Counted from the stretch's first letter, positions 26,609-34,915 are shown. The stretch: DNA of 64,000 bases from Senimuribacter sp049852125 (GCF_049852125.1 NZ_CP187532.1:1364001-1428000), one strand, 5' to 3'. Notes: generated by a model not told the origin, from the letters alone. Numbers and translations are program-made.

Positions 26609-26617
26609 AGGGAGCAA

Positions 26618-26821
26618 ATGGAACAGATGGACGAAAAACGGCTGGCGGCCTTTAAGAAAATGCTGACCTTTGTACAGCAGGAATATGACAAAACGAACGA
26701 AAAGATGGCAGCGCTGAAAGCCGATGGAAAAGAAAAGTCTGCTACTTACCGGCAGCTCATGGGGAATAAGCTGACGTATCAGAATTTGCTTGCGATGTAC
26801 AGGCTGTATGATCTTTTATAA
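26618..26821 (+). CDS. Small hypothetical protein, 67 aa
   Basis: This is a charged, helical, soluble protein (KKMLTFVQQEYDKTNEKMAALKADGK). I do not recognise the family. AGGGAG lies before the ATG. It is tightly placed between the GNAT gene (9 bp) and the split metallophosphoesterase (10 bp), so it is likely to be translated in the same unit. Confidence 0.6.
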   Translation: MEQMDEKRLAAFKKMLTFVQQEYDKTNEKMAALKADGKEKSATYRQLMGNKLTYQNLLAMYRLYDLL

Positions 26822-26830
26822 GGAGAGAAA

Positions 26831-27112
26831 ATGTTTTACGTCGTTTTAGGACTTGTGACTATATTGGTAGGATTCTGCGCGTATCGGTATTTACAGCAGA
26901 TTTTTACCTGTTTGCATTTAGATCTGCAAGAAAGTAAAGTGCGAGCATTTCACTGGCTGCTGACTTTGGTGTCGGCAGGCATCTGTACAAATCCAATGCA
27001 CGTACTGGCGCTAGCTATCCTCTATACGCTTCTGTTCGCTTCTGTTCGCTGGAATATTGCATTTATTGTTCTGGATTTTGCGGTCCATATGGCGCAGGTG
27101 GAAAGAGCGTGA
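26831..27112 (+). CDS. Metallophosphoesterase, N-terminal membrane part (frameshifted)
   Basis: This 93-residue frame begins with AAGGAGAG and ATG and encodes about three membrane segments. After residue 67 or so it runs through two copies of a 10-bp repeat and loses the frame of the downstream phosphoesterase, ending at TGA 27110-27112. Removing one copy joins it to the 27057 frame as LYTLLFAGILHLLFWILRSI. The resulting 373-residue protein has the usual membrane-anchor plus phosphoesterase layout. This is thus the 5' part of one broken gene, not an independent gene. Confidence 0.75.
   Translation: MFYVVLGLVTILVGFCAYRYLQQIFTCLHLDLQESKVRAFHWLLTLVSAGICTNPMHVLALAILYTLLFASVRWNIAFIVLDFAVHMAQVERA
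27027..27050 (+). repeat. 10-bp tandem duplication (2.4 copies) causing a frameshift
   Basis: CGCT is followed by TCTGTTCGCT twice, giving 24 bp with period 10. One extra 10-bp unit shifts the frame by +1. Deleting it restores a continuous reading frame from 26831 to 27962 (1122 bp, 374 codons). Confidence 0.9.
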
Positions 27113-27962
27113 TGAAAAGATTGTAAATTTGCAGCGAAAATGTTGTCTGCTTCCCGTGGCTATGGCGATTCTTTTGATTGGCTTCGGTGCGGTGAATATG
27201 GACCGAATTCATGAAACCGTGTATGAAATAACGTCGGAAAAACGCATTGGAACCTATGAAATTGCATTGGTTACGGATACTCATTACGGTACAGTGCAGG
27301 ACACAAAACTTTTAGAAAAAGAGATGGCGGCGCTCAGTGCGCGCAGACCGGATGTACTCATACTGGGCGGTGATATCGTCGAGGAGGGTACGAGCCGGGC
27401 ACAGATGGAGGATGTATTTCGCATTTTCGGCAATGTCGATACTAAATACGTCGTTTACTATGTTTATGGAAACCACGATCTGCAGAATTATACAGAGAAA
27501 AAGGCTTACAGCAGACAAGACCTGGAACAGGTTTTGGCGGAAAATGAGATTATACTGCTGGCAGATTCTTTTATGAAAATTGACGACACGTTGGTTTTGG
27601 TTGGCAGGGATGACGCCGGTTATGGGCTGCCCGGCGAACGAAATTCGATGGAAGCGATTCTGCAGGGTGTAAGCCGTGAACAGTATATCATAGTAGCGGA
27701 TCATCAACCCGTTGATGTGGGGGAATGTGCTTCTGCAGGCGTGGATTTGATGCTTTCCGGTCATACCCATGCGGGGCAGATCTGGCCGCTCGGGTTATTG
27801 CTGCAGGCAAGCGGCAGCTATAACTACGGATTATATGATGGTGAAACGTGCAAAGTAATCGTCTCCTCTGGCTTTACAGGCTGGGGCTATCCGGTGCGGA
27901 CGGAAGGAAAGTGCGAATATGTGTTGATTAGGCTCAAAGGAGAAAAAGTAGGAAAAAATTAA
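27057..27962 (+). CDS. Metallophosphoesterase, catalytic part (frameshifted)
   Basis: The frame contains a membrane anchor (CCLLPVAMAILLIGFGAVNM) and a calcineurin-like catalytic domain with DTHYG, GGDIVEEG, YGNHDLQN, ADHQP and SGHTHAGQIWP, the full set of metal-binding motifs. It resembles YkuE-type phosphoesterases anchored on the outer side of the membrane. No convincing start codon with a ribosome binding site exists in this frame. TTG 27057, TTG 27129 and ATG 27162 are the options. This supports it being the 3' part of the gene that begins at 26831. It could still be made at low level from an internal start. Confidence 0.8.
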   Translation: MHLLFWILRSIWRRWKERDEKIVNLQRKCCLLPVAMAILLIGFGAVNMDRIHETVYEITSEKRIGTYEIALVTDTHYGTVQDTKLLEKEMAALSARRPDVLILGGDIVEEGTSRAQMEDVFRIFGNVDTKYVVYYVYGNHDLQNYTEKKAYSRQDLEQVLAENEIILLADSFMKIDDTLVLVGRDDAGYGLPGERNSMEAILQGVSREQYIIVADHQPVDVGECASAGVDLMLSGHTHAGQIWPLGLLLQASGSYNYGLYDGETCKVIVSSGFTGWGYPVRTEGKCEYVLIRLKGEKVGKN

Positions 27963-27974
27963 CTGTTTTTTCCA

Positions 27975-28003
27975 TTGACACAGATCATTTCATTGTCTAT
28001 AAT
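27975..28003 (+). promoter_or_regulatory. Consensus promoter of the threonine ammonia-lyase leader
   Basis: TTGACA (27975-27980) and TATAAT (27998-28003) are separated by 17 bp. This perfect sigma-A consensus lies 140 bp before the start codon, so a long leader is transcribed. Confidence 0.85.
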
Positions 28004-28033
28004 GTATATTAACTTAATCACATGAACGCTTTT

Positions 28034-28124
28034 CTTACCCCCGGGTAAGGATATGACAGCATGCCGGTTTTGTCCCGCTAGGGCCACTTTCGTGGAGGGG
28101 CAGATCAGGGATGCTTTCTTTTTT
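28034..28124 (+). ncRNA. Structured 5' leader, possible attenuator or riboswitch
   Basis: The transcript can form hairpin CTTACC-CCCG-GGTAAG (28034-28049). It can also form a longer fold closed by AGCAT/ATGCT (28058-28062 with 28111-28115), with inner helices CCC-GCTA-GGG (28074-28083) and CCAC-TTTC-GTGG (28084-28095). A run of nine T with one C follows the closing arm, so the closed form could terminate transcription. The ribosome binding site lies directly after. I could not match it to a named class, including T-box, glycine, lysine, SAM, TPP or fluoride. Confidence 0.45.
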
Positions 28125-28143
28125 GAAACAGGAGGTACAAGTA

Positions 28144-29130
28144 ATGGATCACAAACAACAGCCGTTTTCAGCCCGCGAAGTCTTTGAGGCGTATGATCGG
28201 ATTCGCGATTACGTTTATTTAACACCTTTAGAGCCGTCTATTTACCTTGGCAAAGAAACCGGCAGGCAGTATTATTTTAAGCTGGAATGCAATCAAACGG
28301 TAAAGAGCTTCAAAATCAGAGGGGCGCTGAGCAAGATGACAACGCTGACAGAAGAAGAACGGAAGATAGGCGTAGCAACGATTTCTTCCGGGAATCACGG
28401 CGCCTCTGTCAGCTATGGCGCAAAGCTTTTGGGTATCGAAAATGCAAAGATTATCGTGCCTGAGACTACGCCCCAGGCGAAGATAGACAAGATTCAGTTT
28501 TATGGGGCCGATGCGCTTTTGATGGGGAGAAACTATGATGAGGCTCATGCTTTGGGCATGTCATATATTCAGGAAAATGGTTTGACCTACATTGACGCAT
28601 ATTACGATGATCCTAAGATTTATGGCGGGCAAGGAACAATTGCCGTGGAAATTCTCAAACAAAATCCGTCTGTCGATACCATCGTCGTTCCTATCGGAGG
28701 CGGTGGTCTGATCACAGGCATTGCTGTCGCGGCAAAGGCAATCAAGCCAGAGATTCGTATCATCGGCGTGCAGACAGAGGCCTGTCCGGCTATGATCAAA
28801 TCCTTTTCCGACCATGTGTTTTACGAAGAATATCCGGTAACCGGCGATACGATTTGCGACGCGTTGGTTGGCGGAGTTGGAAAACTCGCTTATGAGATTC
28901 TGGAAGACTATGTAGATGATTTCATTCAGGTAAAAGAACGGTCTATACGTAAGGCGGTAAAACACATGATAAAAGAGGAAAAGTATATCGTAGAAGGCGC
29001 CAGCGCGGCTGCTGTGGCCGCTGTGATGGATGAGGCAGAAAGAATCGGCGGCAAAAATATTGCTCTGATTATGAGCGGCGGTAATATTGATGGTAATTTG
29101 ATGGTGGAGCTGTTGAAAGAAAAATTGTAA
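28144..29130 (+). CDS. Threonine ammonia-lyase (PLP-dependent)
   Basis: This 328-residue fold-type II PLP enzyme has the cofactor lysine K57 in VKSFKIRGA, the phosphate loop PIGGGGLITG and the C-terminal LIMSGGNID. It lacks the regulatory ACT domain of biosynthetic IlvA, so it resembles catabolic threonine/serine dehydratases or hydroxyaspartate/hydroxyectoine-type lyases. It deaminates threonine (or a similar hydroxy amino acid) to a 2-oxo acid. GGAGG is 8 nt before the ATG. Expression probably depends on the structured leader. Confidence 0.85.
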   Translation: MDHKQQPFSAREVFEAYDRIRDYVYLTPLEPSIYLGKETGRQYYFKLECNQTVKSFKIRGALSKMTTLTEEERKIGVATISSGNHGASVSYGAKLLGIENAKIIVPETTPQAKIDKIQFYGADALLMGRNYDEAHALGMSYIQENGLTYIDAYYDDPKIYGGQGTIAVEILKQNPSVDTIVVPIGGGGLITGIAVAAKAIKPEIRIIGVQTEACPAMIKSFSDHVFYEEYPVTGDTICDALVGGVGKLAYEILEDYVDDFIQVKERSIRKAVKHMIKEEKYIVEGASAAAVAAVMDEAERIGGKNIALIMSGGNIDGNLMVELLKEKL

Positions 29131-29153
29131 CAAGTAGTCATTTGTGGTATGAT
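29125..29153 (+). promoter_or_regulatory. Promoter of the M20 amidohydrolase gene
   Basis: TTGTAA (29125-29130), overlapping the previous stop codon, and TATGAT (29148-29153) are separated by 17 bp. Confidence 0.5.
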
Positions 29154-29185
29154 AAATATATTCTGAAGAAAAAGAGGTGTACGCT

Positions 29186-30361
29186 ATGGACATAAAGTTA
29201 AAGGAAAAGATGATTGAGGTTGTAGAACAGAACATGGAGGAATTGACTTCCATCAGAACCTATCTGTATGAAAATCCGGAGATTGGCGGTGAAGAAGAAA
29301 AGGCAAGCGCGCTGCTGACAAAAACCATGGAGGAGCACGGCTTTGATGTAACCCGGAATATTTTAGACATACCATATAGCTTTCAGGCTGTCTATGACAG
29401 CGGAAGACCGGGCCCTTCCATCGGATTGACCTGCGAATATGACGCGCTTCCGACAATGGGTCACGGCTGCGGCCATAATATCATAGCGACAGCGCCAATG
29501 GGAGCAGCATTTGCGTTACAGGAGGCAGTGAAGGAAACTGGTGGTAAGGTGATTTTGTTTGGCACACCAGCGGAGGAATGTTTTGTTACAAAGGCGCCTA
29601 TGGCGGAAAACGGAGTTTTTGATCAGGTGGATGTGGCAATGACGATTCATCCGAGTCCGGTTAACATGTCCAGTGGAAAGACAACAGCTTTGGACGCATG
29701 GCAGGTTGAGTTCTACGGTAAGGCTTCCCATGCGGGCGCAGCACCGGAGGACGGCATCAATGCACTGGATGCGGCAGTTCATTTTTACAGTCTGATTGGA
29801 TTTGAGAAGCAGTATTTGAAGAATACCAATATTTACGGTGTATTTGTAGATGGCGGTGAGAAGTGCAGCATGATCCCTGCTCACGCGTCTGTCAAATATC
29901 TGGTAAGAGCAAGCTCTATGAAGGATATTCGAAAAATACGCGATTTGTTTGAACGGTGCGCACAGGCTGCATGCGCGGCAGTAGGCACAACCTATAAAAT
30001 TTGGAACAATGAGCCCGGAAATAAGGATATGGTTACCAATAGAACGCTGGCGGATATCTTTGATAAGCACTATATGGCTATAGGGGGCGGTGAGATGCCT
30101 CATATTGACAGTACAGGTTCTACGGATATGGGAGATGTCAGTCAGGTCGTACCGGCGATTCATCCATGGATTGGTCTAGGCTGTCCGGATTTGCAGTTGC
30201 ATACCAATGAGTTTGCTGATGTGACTGTTACGGAAGCAGGGGACAGGGCGATTCGTTTGGGAGCGGAGGCTTTGGCACTGACAGGATTGGAAATCCTCTG
30301 TGATCCAGAGCTTTTAGCTGTTATTAAAGCAGAGTTTGACGAAAGTATGAAGAATAATTGA
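29186..30361 (+). CDS. M20-family amidohydrolase (AbgB/dipeptidase-like)
   Basis: This 391-residue enzyme has the M20 metal-binding motifs GHGCGHN, TPAEE and a C-terminal ... LQLHTNEFAD histidine, with a bacterial dimerisation domain in the middle. The layout matches the p-aminobenzoyl-glutamate hydrolase/N-acyl amino acid amidohydrolase group. It probably releases amino acids from acylated or dipeptide substrates in the cytoplasm. AGAGGTG lies 6 nt before ATG 29186; a GTG at 29177 is less likely. Confidence 0.85.
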   Translation: MDIKLKEKMIEVVEQNMEELTSIRTYLYENPEIGGEEEKASALLTKTMEEHGFDVTRNILDIPYSFQAVYDSGRPGPSIGLTCEYDALPTMGHGCGHNIIATAPMGAAFALQEAVKETGGKVILFGTPAEECFVTKAPMAENGVFDQVDVAMTIHPSPVNMSSGKTTALDAWQVEFYGKASHAGAAPEDGINALDAAVHFYSLIGFEKQYLKNTNIYGVFVDGGEKCSMIPAHASVKYLVRASSMKDIRKIRDLFERCAQAACAAVGTTYKIWNNEPGNKDMVTNRTLADIFDKHYMAIGGGEMPHIDSTGSTDMGDVSQVVPAIHPWIGLGCPDLQLHTNEFADVTVTEAGDRAIRLGAEALALTGLEILCDPELLAVIKAEFDESMKNN

Positions 30362-30387
30362 GTAGAAAGAGAGACAAAATCAGGTTC

Positions 30388-31704
30388 ATGCAAGAGAAAA
30401 CATTTCACATTACAACCTTTGGCTGCCAGATGAACGAGCACGATTCCGAAGTCATGGCAGGTATGCTTTTAGAAAAAGGCTTTACACCGGTGAAGGAGCG
30501 GAAAGACGCTGACGTTGCCATTATCAATACCTGCAGTGTGCGGGATAATGCGGATAAGCGGTTTTTCGGCACATTGGGACAGCTGAAACACAGAAAAAAG
30601 GACGATCCAAATTTCCTGGTCTGTGTCTGCGGCTGTATGATGCAGCAGCAGCATGTGATTGACACAATTAAGGCAAAATATCCGTGGGTGGATATCATCT
30701 TCGGAACCCACAATATTCATCAGTTTCCGCAGCTGATTGACAATGCCCTCCAGGAGAAAAAGAAGCAGGTGGAAATCTGGCCAGACGGCGGCGAGATCGT
30801 AGAAGGACTGCCAGCGAAGCGGCTTTACGAAAGCAAGGCGCTGGTCAACATCATGTTTGGCTGCAACAATTTCTGCACTTACTGCATCGTGCCGTATACC
30901 AGGGGCAGAGAGCGGAGCAGAAAGCCTTCGGAAATTCTCCGTGAAGTTAGGGAGCTTGCAGCTGACGGCGTTAAGGAAATCATGCTGCTGGGTCAGAACG
31001 TTAATTCCTATCGCGGCGAGGACGGTGTGGATTTTGCCGATTTGCTGTACATGCTCAATGAGATTGAGGGACTGGAGCGGATTCGCTTTATGACTTCCCA
31101 TCCGAAAGATTTGTCCGACAAACTGATTCAGGCATTTGTGGACTGTGACAAACTTTGTAAAAATATTCATTTGCCGGTACAGTCAGGCAGTAGCCGGATT
31201 CTCAAAGCGATGAACCGCCGCTATGATAAAGATAAGTATCTGGCTCTTGTGGAAAAGTTAAAAGCTGCTGTGCCGGGTATTACTATGTCCACGGACATCA
31301 TCGTCGGTTTTCCGGGCGAAACGGAGGAGGATTTTGAGGAAACGCTGGATTTAGTACGTCAGGTTCGCTATGATTCAGCCTTTACATTCCTGTATTCCAT
31401 CAGAAAAGGTACGCCGGCAGAAAAATACGAGGAGCAGATACCGGAAGAAGTGAAGCACGCGCGGTTTAATCGGCTGGTAGAACTGGTGAACAGCATCAGC
31501 GCGGAAAAGAACGCCGCCTATGTGGGAACGGTGCAGAAGGTATTGGTAGAAGGACCTGCGAAAACCGGCAGCAAAACCTTTGCGGGCAGAACAGACGGAT
31601 TTAAACTGGTCAACTTCCCAGGCGATCAGAGCCTGACAGGGCAGATGGTCAGCGTAAAAATTACAAAGAGCAATACCTTCAGTCTGGAAGGAGAGGTTCT
31701 ATGA
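30388..31704 (+). CDS. miaB: tRNA-2-methylthio-N6-dimethylallyladenosine synthase MiaB
   Basis: This enzyme of about 438 residues has the N-terminal UPF0004 cluster ligand in TTFGCQMNEHDSE (Cys13), the radical SAM cysteines C159-x3-C163-x2-C166 in CNNFCTYCIVPYTRG, and a C-terminal TRAM domain. It adds a methylthio group to i6A37 of tRNAs. ATG 30388 fits the usual MiaB N-terminus. An in-frame TTG at 30358 overlaps the previous stop. The NUDIX gene overlaps its end by 4 bp. Confidence 0.95.
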   Translation: MQEKTFHITTFGCQMNEHDSEVMAGMLLEKGFTPVKERKDADVAIINTCSVRDNADKRFFGTLGQLKHRKKDDPNFLVCVCGCMMQQQHVIDTIKAKYPWVDIIFGTHNIHQFPQLIDNALQEKKKQVEIWPDGGEIVEGLPAKRLYESKALVNIMFGCNNFCTYCIVPYTRGRERSRKPSEILREVRELAADGVKEIMLLGQNVNSYRGEDGVDFADLLYMLNEIEGLERIRFMTSHPKDLSDKLIQAFVDCDKLCKNIHLPVQSGSSRILKAMNRRYDKDKYLALVEKLKAAVPGITMSTDIIVGFPGETEEDFEETLDLVRQVRYDSAFTFLYSIRKGTPAEKYEEQIPEEVKHARFNRLVELVNSISAEKNAAYVGTVQKVLVEGPAKTGSKTFAGRTDGFKLVNFPGDQSLTGQMVSVKITKSNTFSLEGEVL

Positions 31705-32291
31705 ACCCGAAATTGAGAAATCTTTCTGCCGTGATTGCGGATTTTGTGCCCGGCTACGAGCAGGAGGAATGGGATCAGGCGGTGATGCTGAAATTTCTGC
31801 AGGAAAATGATAACTGTCTGACGCGAGAGAATCTGATCGCCCATTTTACGGCTTCTTCGTGGATTGTGAATCGCGATTTTGGCGCCCATTGCGATAAAGG
31901 TGACGATAAAATTCTTATGGTCTATCATAATCTTTACGATTCCTGGTCGTGGACAGGCGGTCACGCCGATGGAGAACCAGATTTGGCAGCGGTAGCGCTG
32001 CGGGAGGCAAAGGAAGAAACCGGCGTGATGAACATTGATTTTCTGCGCAGAGAGCCGATTTCTTTGGAGATTATCACCGTAGACGGTCACAGAAAGCGGG
32101 GCGTTTATGTACCGTCCCATCTGCATTTCAATTTGACTTATCTTCTGCAGGCGGATGAAGCACAGAAATTGACAGCAAAGCCTGACGAAAACAGCGGCGT
32201 TAAGTGGATTCCTGCGAATCAGCTGGCGGCGTATGTCAGCGAGCCGTGGATGATGAACTGGGTGTATGAGAAGCTGATGGGGAGAGTGTAA
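31701..32291 (+). CDS. NUDIX hydrolase
   Basis: This 196-residue protein has a Nudix box GHADGEPDLAAVALREAKEETG that fits GX5EX7REUXEEXGU. The substrate is unknown; members hydrolyse nucleoside diphosphate derivatives. It starts inside the end of miaB (ATGA overlap) and is probably translationally coupled to it. It is followed by array B rather than a standard terminator. Confidence 0.88.
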   Translation: MNPKLRNLSAVIADFVPGYEQEEWDQAVMLKFLQENDNCLTRENLIAHFTASSWIVNRDFGAHCDKGDDKILMVYHNLYDSWSWTGGHADGEPDLAAVALREAKEETGVMNIDFLRREPISLEIITVDGHRKRGVYVPSHLHFNLTYLLQADEAQKLTAKPDENSGVKWIPANQLAAYVSEPWMMNWVYEKLMGRV

Positions 32292-32311
32292 GCCTGTCAC
32301 ATTTTTTGAAA

Positions 32312-32633
32312 GTTGTGCAGATGTTTGTAGAACAGAGAGATTTGCATAACGCTAGAGGTCGCGGGTTGTGCAAAATGTCTTTTTATTCACAGCGGTGCAC
32401 AACTTTTGGCGATTGCAACTCGAATTATATAAGCGTTGATGGTCAAATGGTAAAATAAACCACAAAAGTTGTGCAAAATAGGCGAAAGCGTATATAATTG
32501 CACAACTTTTTGTTGCTTTTATGATCGTAAGAACAGGGGAGTTGTGCATAGCCTATCTTAACCATGCTATTTAGCACAACTTTAGGGATGGTTGGTTGTG
32601 CAAATGATAGAAATCTTGCGATTGATGCACAAC
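32312..32633 (+). repeat. Array B: five inverted GTTGTGCA pairs
   Basis: Forward octamers start at 32312, 32365, 32468, 32541 and 32595 (all perfect). Reverse partners start at 32343 (one mismatch), 32396, 32499, 32573 (one mismatch) and 32626. Within each pair the offset is 31-32 bp. Between pairs the reverse-to-forward steps are 22, 72, 42 and 22 bp, close to 2, 7, 4 and 2 helical turns. Some pairs extend: the one at 32468/32499 has 13-bp matching arms. No gene was recognised between 32292 and 33080 apart from this array, the promoter and the riboswitch. Confidence 0.9.
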
Positions 32634-32701
32634 ATACGTCGATCTCAATAGACAACCAAGCCCAGCAGTTGCAGCCACCGCGGAACTGCGCTATCTTCCT
32701 A

Positions 32702-32730
32702 TTGACAGCCTGCTTTGGATAGACTATAAT
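32702..32730 (+). promoter_or_regulatory. Consensus promoter of the corrinoid operon
   Basis: TTGACA (32702-32707) and TATAAT (32725-32730) are separated by 17 bp. This perfect consensus lies about 22 bp before the riboswitch aptamer. Confidence 0.88.
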
Positions 32731-32751
32731 AAATAGAAAGAACATAGTGAT

Positions 32752-32929
32752 AAATATTGGTTTACGATGAGTTGTAATATGGAATCAGGTGAGAGTCCTG
32801 AACAGTCCTGCTGCCGTAATGACAGAGTTTTTTGTGCGAGATTGCGAATCAGTCACTGAGAAATCAGTTTTCTTGGGAAGGCTGCACAGAAGAACAGAGA
32901 CGTCAGAGTCGGAAAACGTCCCAATATTT
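32752..32929 (+). ncRNA. Cobalamin (AdoCbl) riboswitch aptamer
   Basis: The core GGAATCAGGTGAGAGTCC (32781-32798), then GAACAGTCCTGCTGCCGTAATG, GGGAAGGC (about 32875-32882) and GTCAGAGTCGG match the order of conserved cobalamin riboswitch blocks. A perfect 9-bp P1 helix, AAATATTGG (32752-32760) with CCAATATTT (32921-32929), closes the aptamer. The first downstream genes make corrinoids, the expected feedback target. On binding of coenzyme B12 it should favour the terminator at 33008. Confidence 0.93.
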
Positions 32930-33007
32930 GACCGTAAAAGTCACAGGATATGAGTTTTAGGTTAATATTGAGGTGTATTTCTGTATACCTGCAAATATGA
33001 TATTGAG

Positions 33008-33033
33008 CCCGAATCCTGTGGATTCGGGTTTTT
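33008..33033 (+). terminator. Riboswitch-controlled intrinsic terminator
   Basis: CCCGAATCC-TGT-GGATTCGGG is a perfect 9-bp stem followed by five T. It lies between the aptamer and cbiD. AATATTG at about 32967 could pair with the 3' arm of P1 and serve in the alternative antiterminated fold (inference). Confidence 0.88.
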
Positions 33034-33080
33034 GTGTGCCGCCTGAAGCTGTGCGGCAAAAGAAAGATCGTGAGAACGGG

Positions 33081-34232
33081 ATGGAAAAATATACAGTAAA
33101 AAACGGCAAGGCGCTGCGTTACGGTTTTACCACGGGAAGCTGTGCGGCAGCGGCGGCAGCGGCGGCAGCACGGATGCTGCTGACAGATACTGCGGTAACT
33201 GACGCAGTGATTACACTGCCCGGCGGAGAGCAGGCTGCCTTTGCCATCGGACAAATCGATAGAAGCAAATCCTCTGTCAGTTGCTGCGTTATCAAAGACG
33301 GGGGAGACGACCCTGACGCGACCCACGGCGCGGAGATTTTCGCTGAGGTCAAAAAGACGGGCGAGCCTGGCATCCGCATTGGCGGCGGCGAGGGCGTCGG
33401 CGTGGTGACGGCAAAGGGACTGCAGATTGCGGTAGGCGAGGCGGCGATCAATCCGGTGCCGCGGCGCATGATCAGAGAAAATCTACAGCGGATTGCAGGG
33501 GAGAACAGCTTTGACCTGGAGCAGGAAGGGCTGGAAGTGGTGATTTCTGTACCGGGCGGTGCGGAGATCGCAAAGAAGACCTATAACCCGAGACTGGGAA
33601 TTGTAGGCGGCATTTCCATCCTTGGTACCACCGGCATTGTGGATCCTATGAGCGAGAAGGCGCTTGTGGACACGATCAAAGCAGTGATAGACAAGCAGTA
33701 TGCTGAGAATCCGGAGCGGATTCTCATTGCCCCCGGCAATTACGGCAGAGACTTTTGCAGGGAATACCTGCATCTTGATATTGAGCGGGCGGTGCTTGTG
33801 TCCAACTATATCGGCGAGGCGCTGGACTACATCAAATACAAGGGATTTGAGCAGATTTTGCTGGTGGGACATACCGGTAAGCTGATCAAGCTTGCCGCAG
33901 GCGTCATGAATACCCATTCCGCCTATGCGGACGCCAGAATGGAAGTCATCGGCGTGCACAGCGCGATCTGCGGCGCGGATCAGGACACGGTGCGCTGTAT
34001 CATGGAATGCGTTACCACAGATCAGGCCTTTGATTTGCTGAAAGAAAGACCCTATTATGCGGCAGTCAAAGACGCGATTTTAGAAAAAGTATTGTATCAC
34101 CTTAAGTTTCGGCTGAAAGAGGCGGCAGATATCGAAGTCGTCCTGTTTACCGGCGATCGAAACCATGTGATGAAAAGCGCCGGCGCGGACCGGCTCATAG
34201 AAGCCATACGAAAGGATGAAAGAAAAGGATGA
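33081..34232 (+). CDS. cbiD: Cobalt-precorrin-5B C1-methyltransferase CbiD
   Basis: This 383-residue protein has the CbiD N-terminus LRYGFTTGSCAAAAAAAA, the GGEGVGVVTAKGL block and VGHTGKLIKLAAG. It methylates C1 during anaerobic corrin ring contraction. ATG 33081 is chosen; longer in-frame starts would lie across the terminator. It is the first gene after the riboswitch and overlaps cbiL by 4 bp. Confidence 0.93.
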   Translation: MEKYTVKNGKALRYGFTTGSCAAAAAAAAARMLLTDTAVTDAVITLPGGEQAAFAIGQIDRSKSSVSCCVIKDGGDDPDATHGAEIFAEVKKTGEPGIRIGGGEGVGVVTAKGLQIAVGEAAINPVPRRMIRENLQRIAGENSFDLEQEGLEVVISVPGGAEIAKKTYNPRLGIVGGISILGTTGIVDPMSEKALVDTIKAVIDKQYAENPERILIAPGNYGRDFCREYLHLDIERAVLVSNYIGEALDYIKYKGFEQILLVGHTGKLIKLAAGVMNTHSAYADARMEVIGVHSAICGADQDTVRCIMECVTTDQAFDLLKERPYYAAVKDAILEKVLYHLKFRLKEAADIEVVLFTGDRNHVMKSAGADRLIEAIRKDERKG

Positions 34233-34915
34233 GAGGAAAATTTTATGCAGTCGGCGTAGGACCGGGAGATCCGGAGCTGCTCACCGTAAAGGCGATTCGC
34301 ATCATGGAGGAAAGCGACGTCATCGCACTGCCCAAAAGCGGCGCGTCGGAAAACATCGCCTTAAAAATTACCAGAAACTATATCAAGGGAAAAGTCCTGT
34401 TAGAATGCGACATGCCTATGATTAAGGATCAAGAAGAACTGAATCGCTATCACGACCGGTCGGCAGCGGAAATCGCGGCGCTTCTGGATGAGGGGAAAAC
34501 GGTGGCGTTTCTGACCTTGGGCGATCCGTCCATTTACAGCACGGTGATGTATGTGCACCGCAGATTGACCCGGATGGGCTATGATACGGCAATCGTGCCG
34601 GGGATTCCGTCTTTTTGTGGGGCGGCGGCAAGCCTGAATACATCCCTTTGCGAACGGGATGAAATGCTGCATGTGATACCGGCGACCTATAAAGGCGACC
34701 AGGCGGGGCAGCTTGCTGGTACCAGAGTTTTGATGAAGTCGGGTAAGACAATTATGAAGCTGAAAGAACAGCTGGCAGCGCAGAGCGCCATGATGGTGGA
34801 GTGCGCCACGATGGAAAATGAAAAAGTCTATCATGACTTAAACCAGTTAGAAGAACAATCCAGCTATTTTTCACTGATTGTGATTCCCTCAGAAGACAGA
34901 CAGAAGGAGAAGTAA
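34229..34915 (+). CDS. cbiL: Precorrin-2 / cobalt-factor II C20-methyltransferase
   Basis: This 228-residue tetrapyrrole methylase has the start FYAVGVGPGDPELLTVKA, LTLGDPSIYST and PGIPSFCGAAA, typical of the C20-specific CobI/CbiL branch. It uses SAM to methylate C20. It is coupled to cbiD by an ATGA overlap and followed by cbiF after 3 bp. Confidence 0.92.
   Translation: MRGKFYAVGVGPGDPELLTVKAIRIMEESDVIALPKSGASENIALKITRNYIKGKVLLECDMPMIKDQEELNRYHDRSAAEIAALLDEGKTVAFLTLGDPSIYSTVMYVHRRLTRMGYDTAIVPGIPSFCGAAASLNTSLCERDEMLHVIPATYKGDQAGQLAGTRVLMKSGKTIMKLKEQLAAQSAMMVECATMENEKVYHDLNQLEEQSSYFSLIVIPSEDRQKEK

Noticed and set aside
27057..27284. Reverse-strand small gene opposite the phosphoesterase
   Set aside because: No ribosome binding site or family match, and it lies over well-conserved phosphoesterase coding sequence.
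28034..28124. T-box leader
   Set aside because: The conserved T-box antiterminator sequence and specifier-loop features could not be found.
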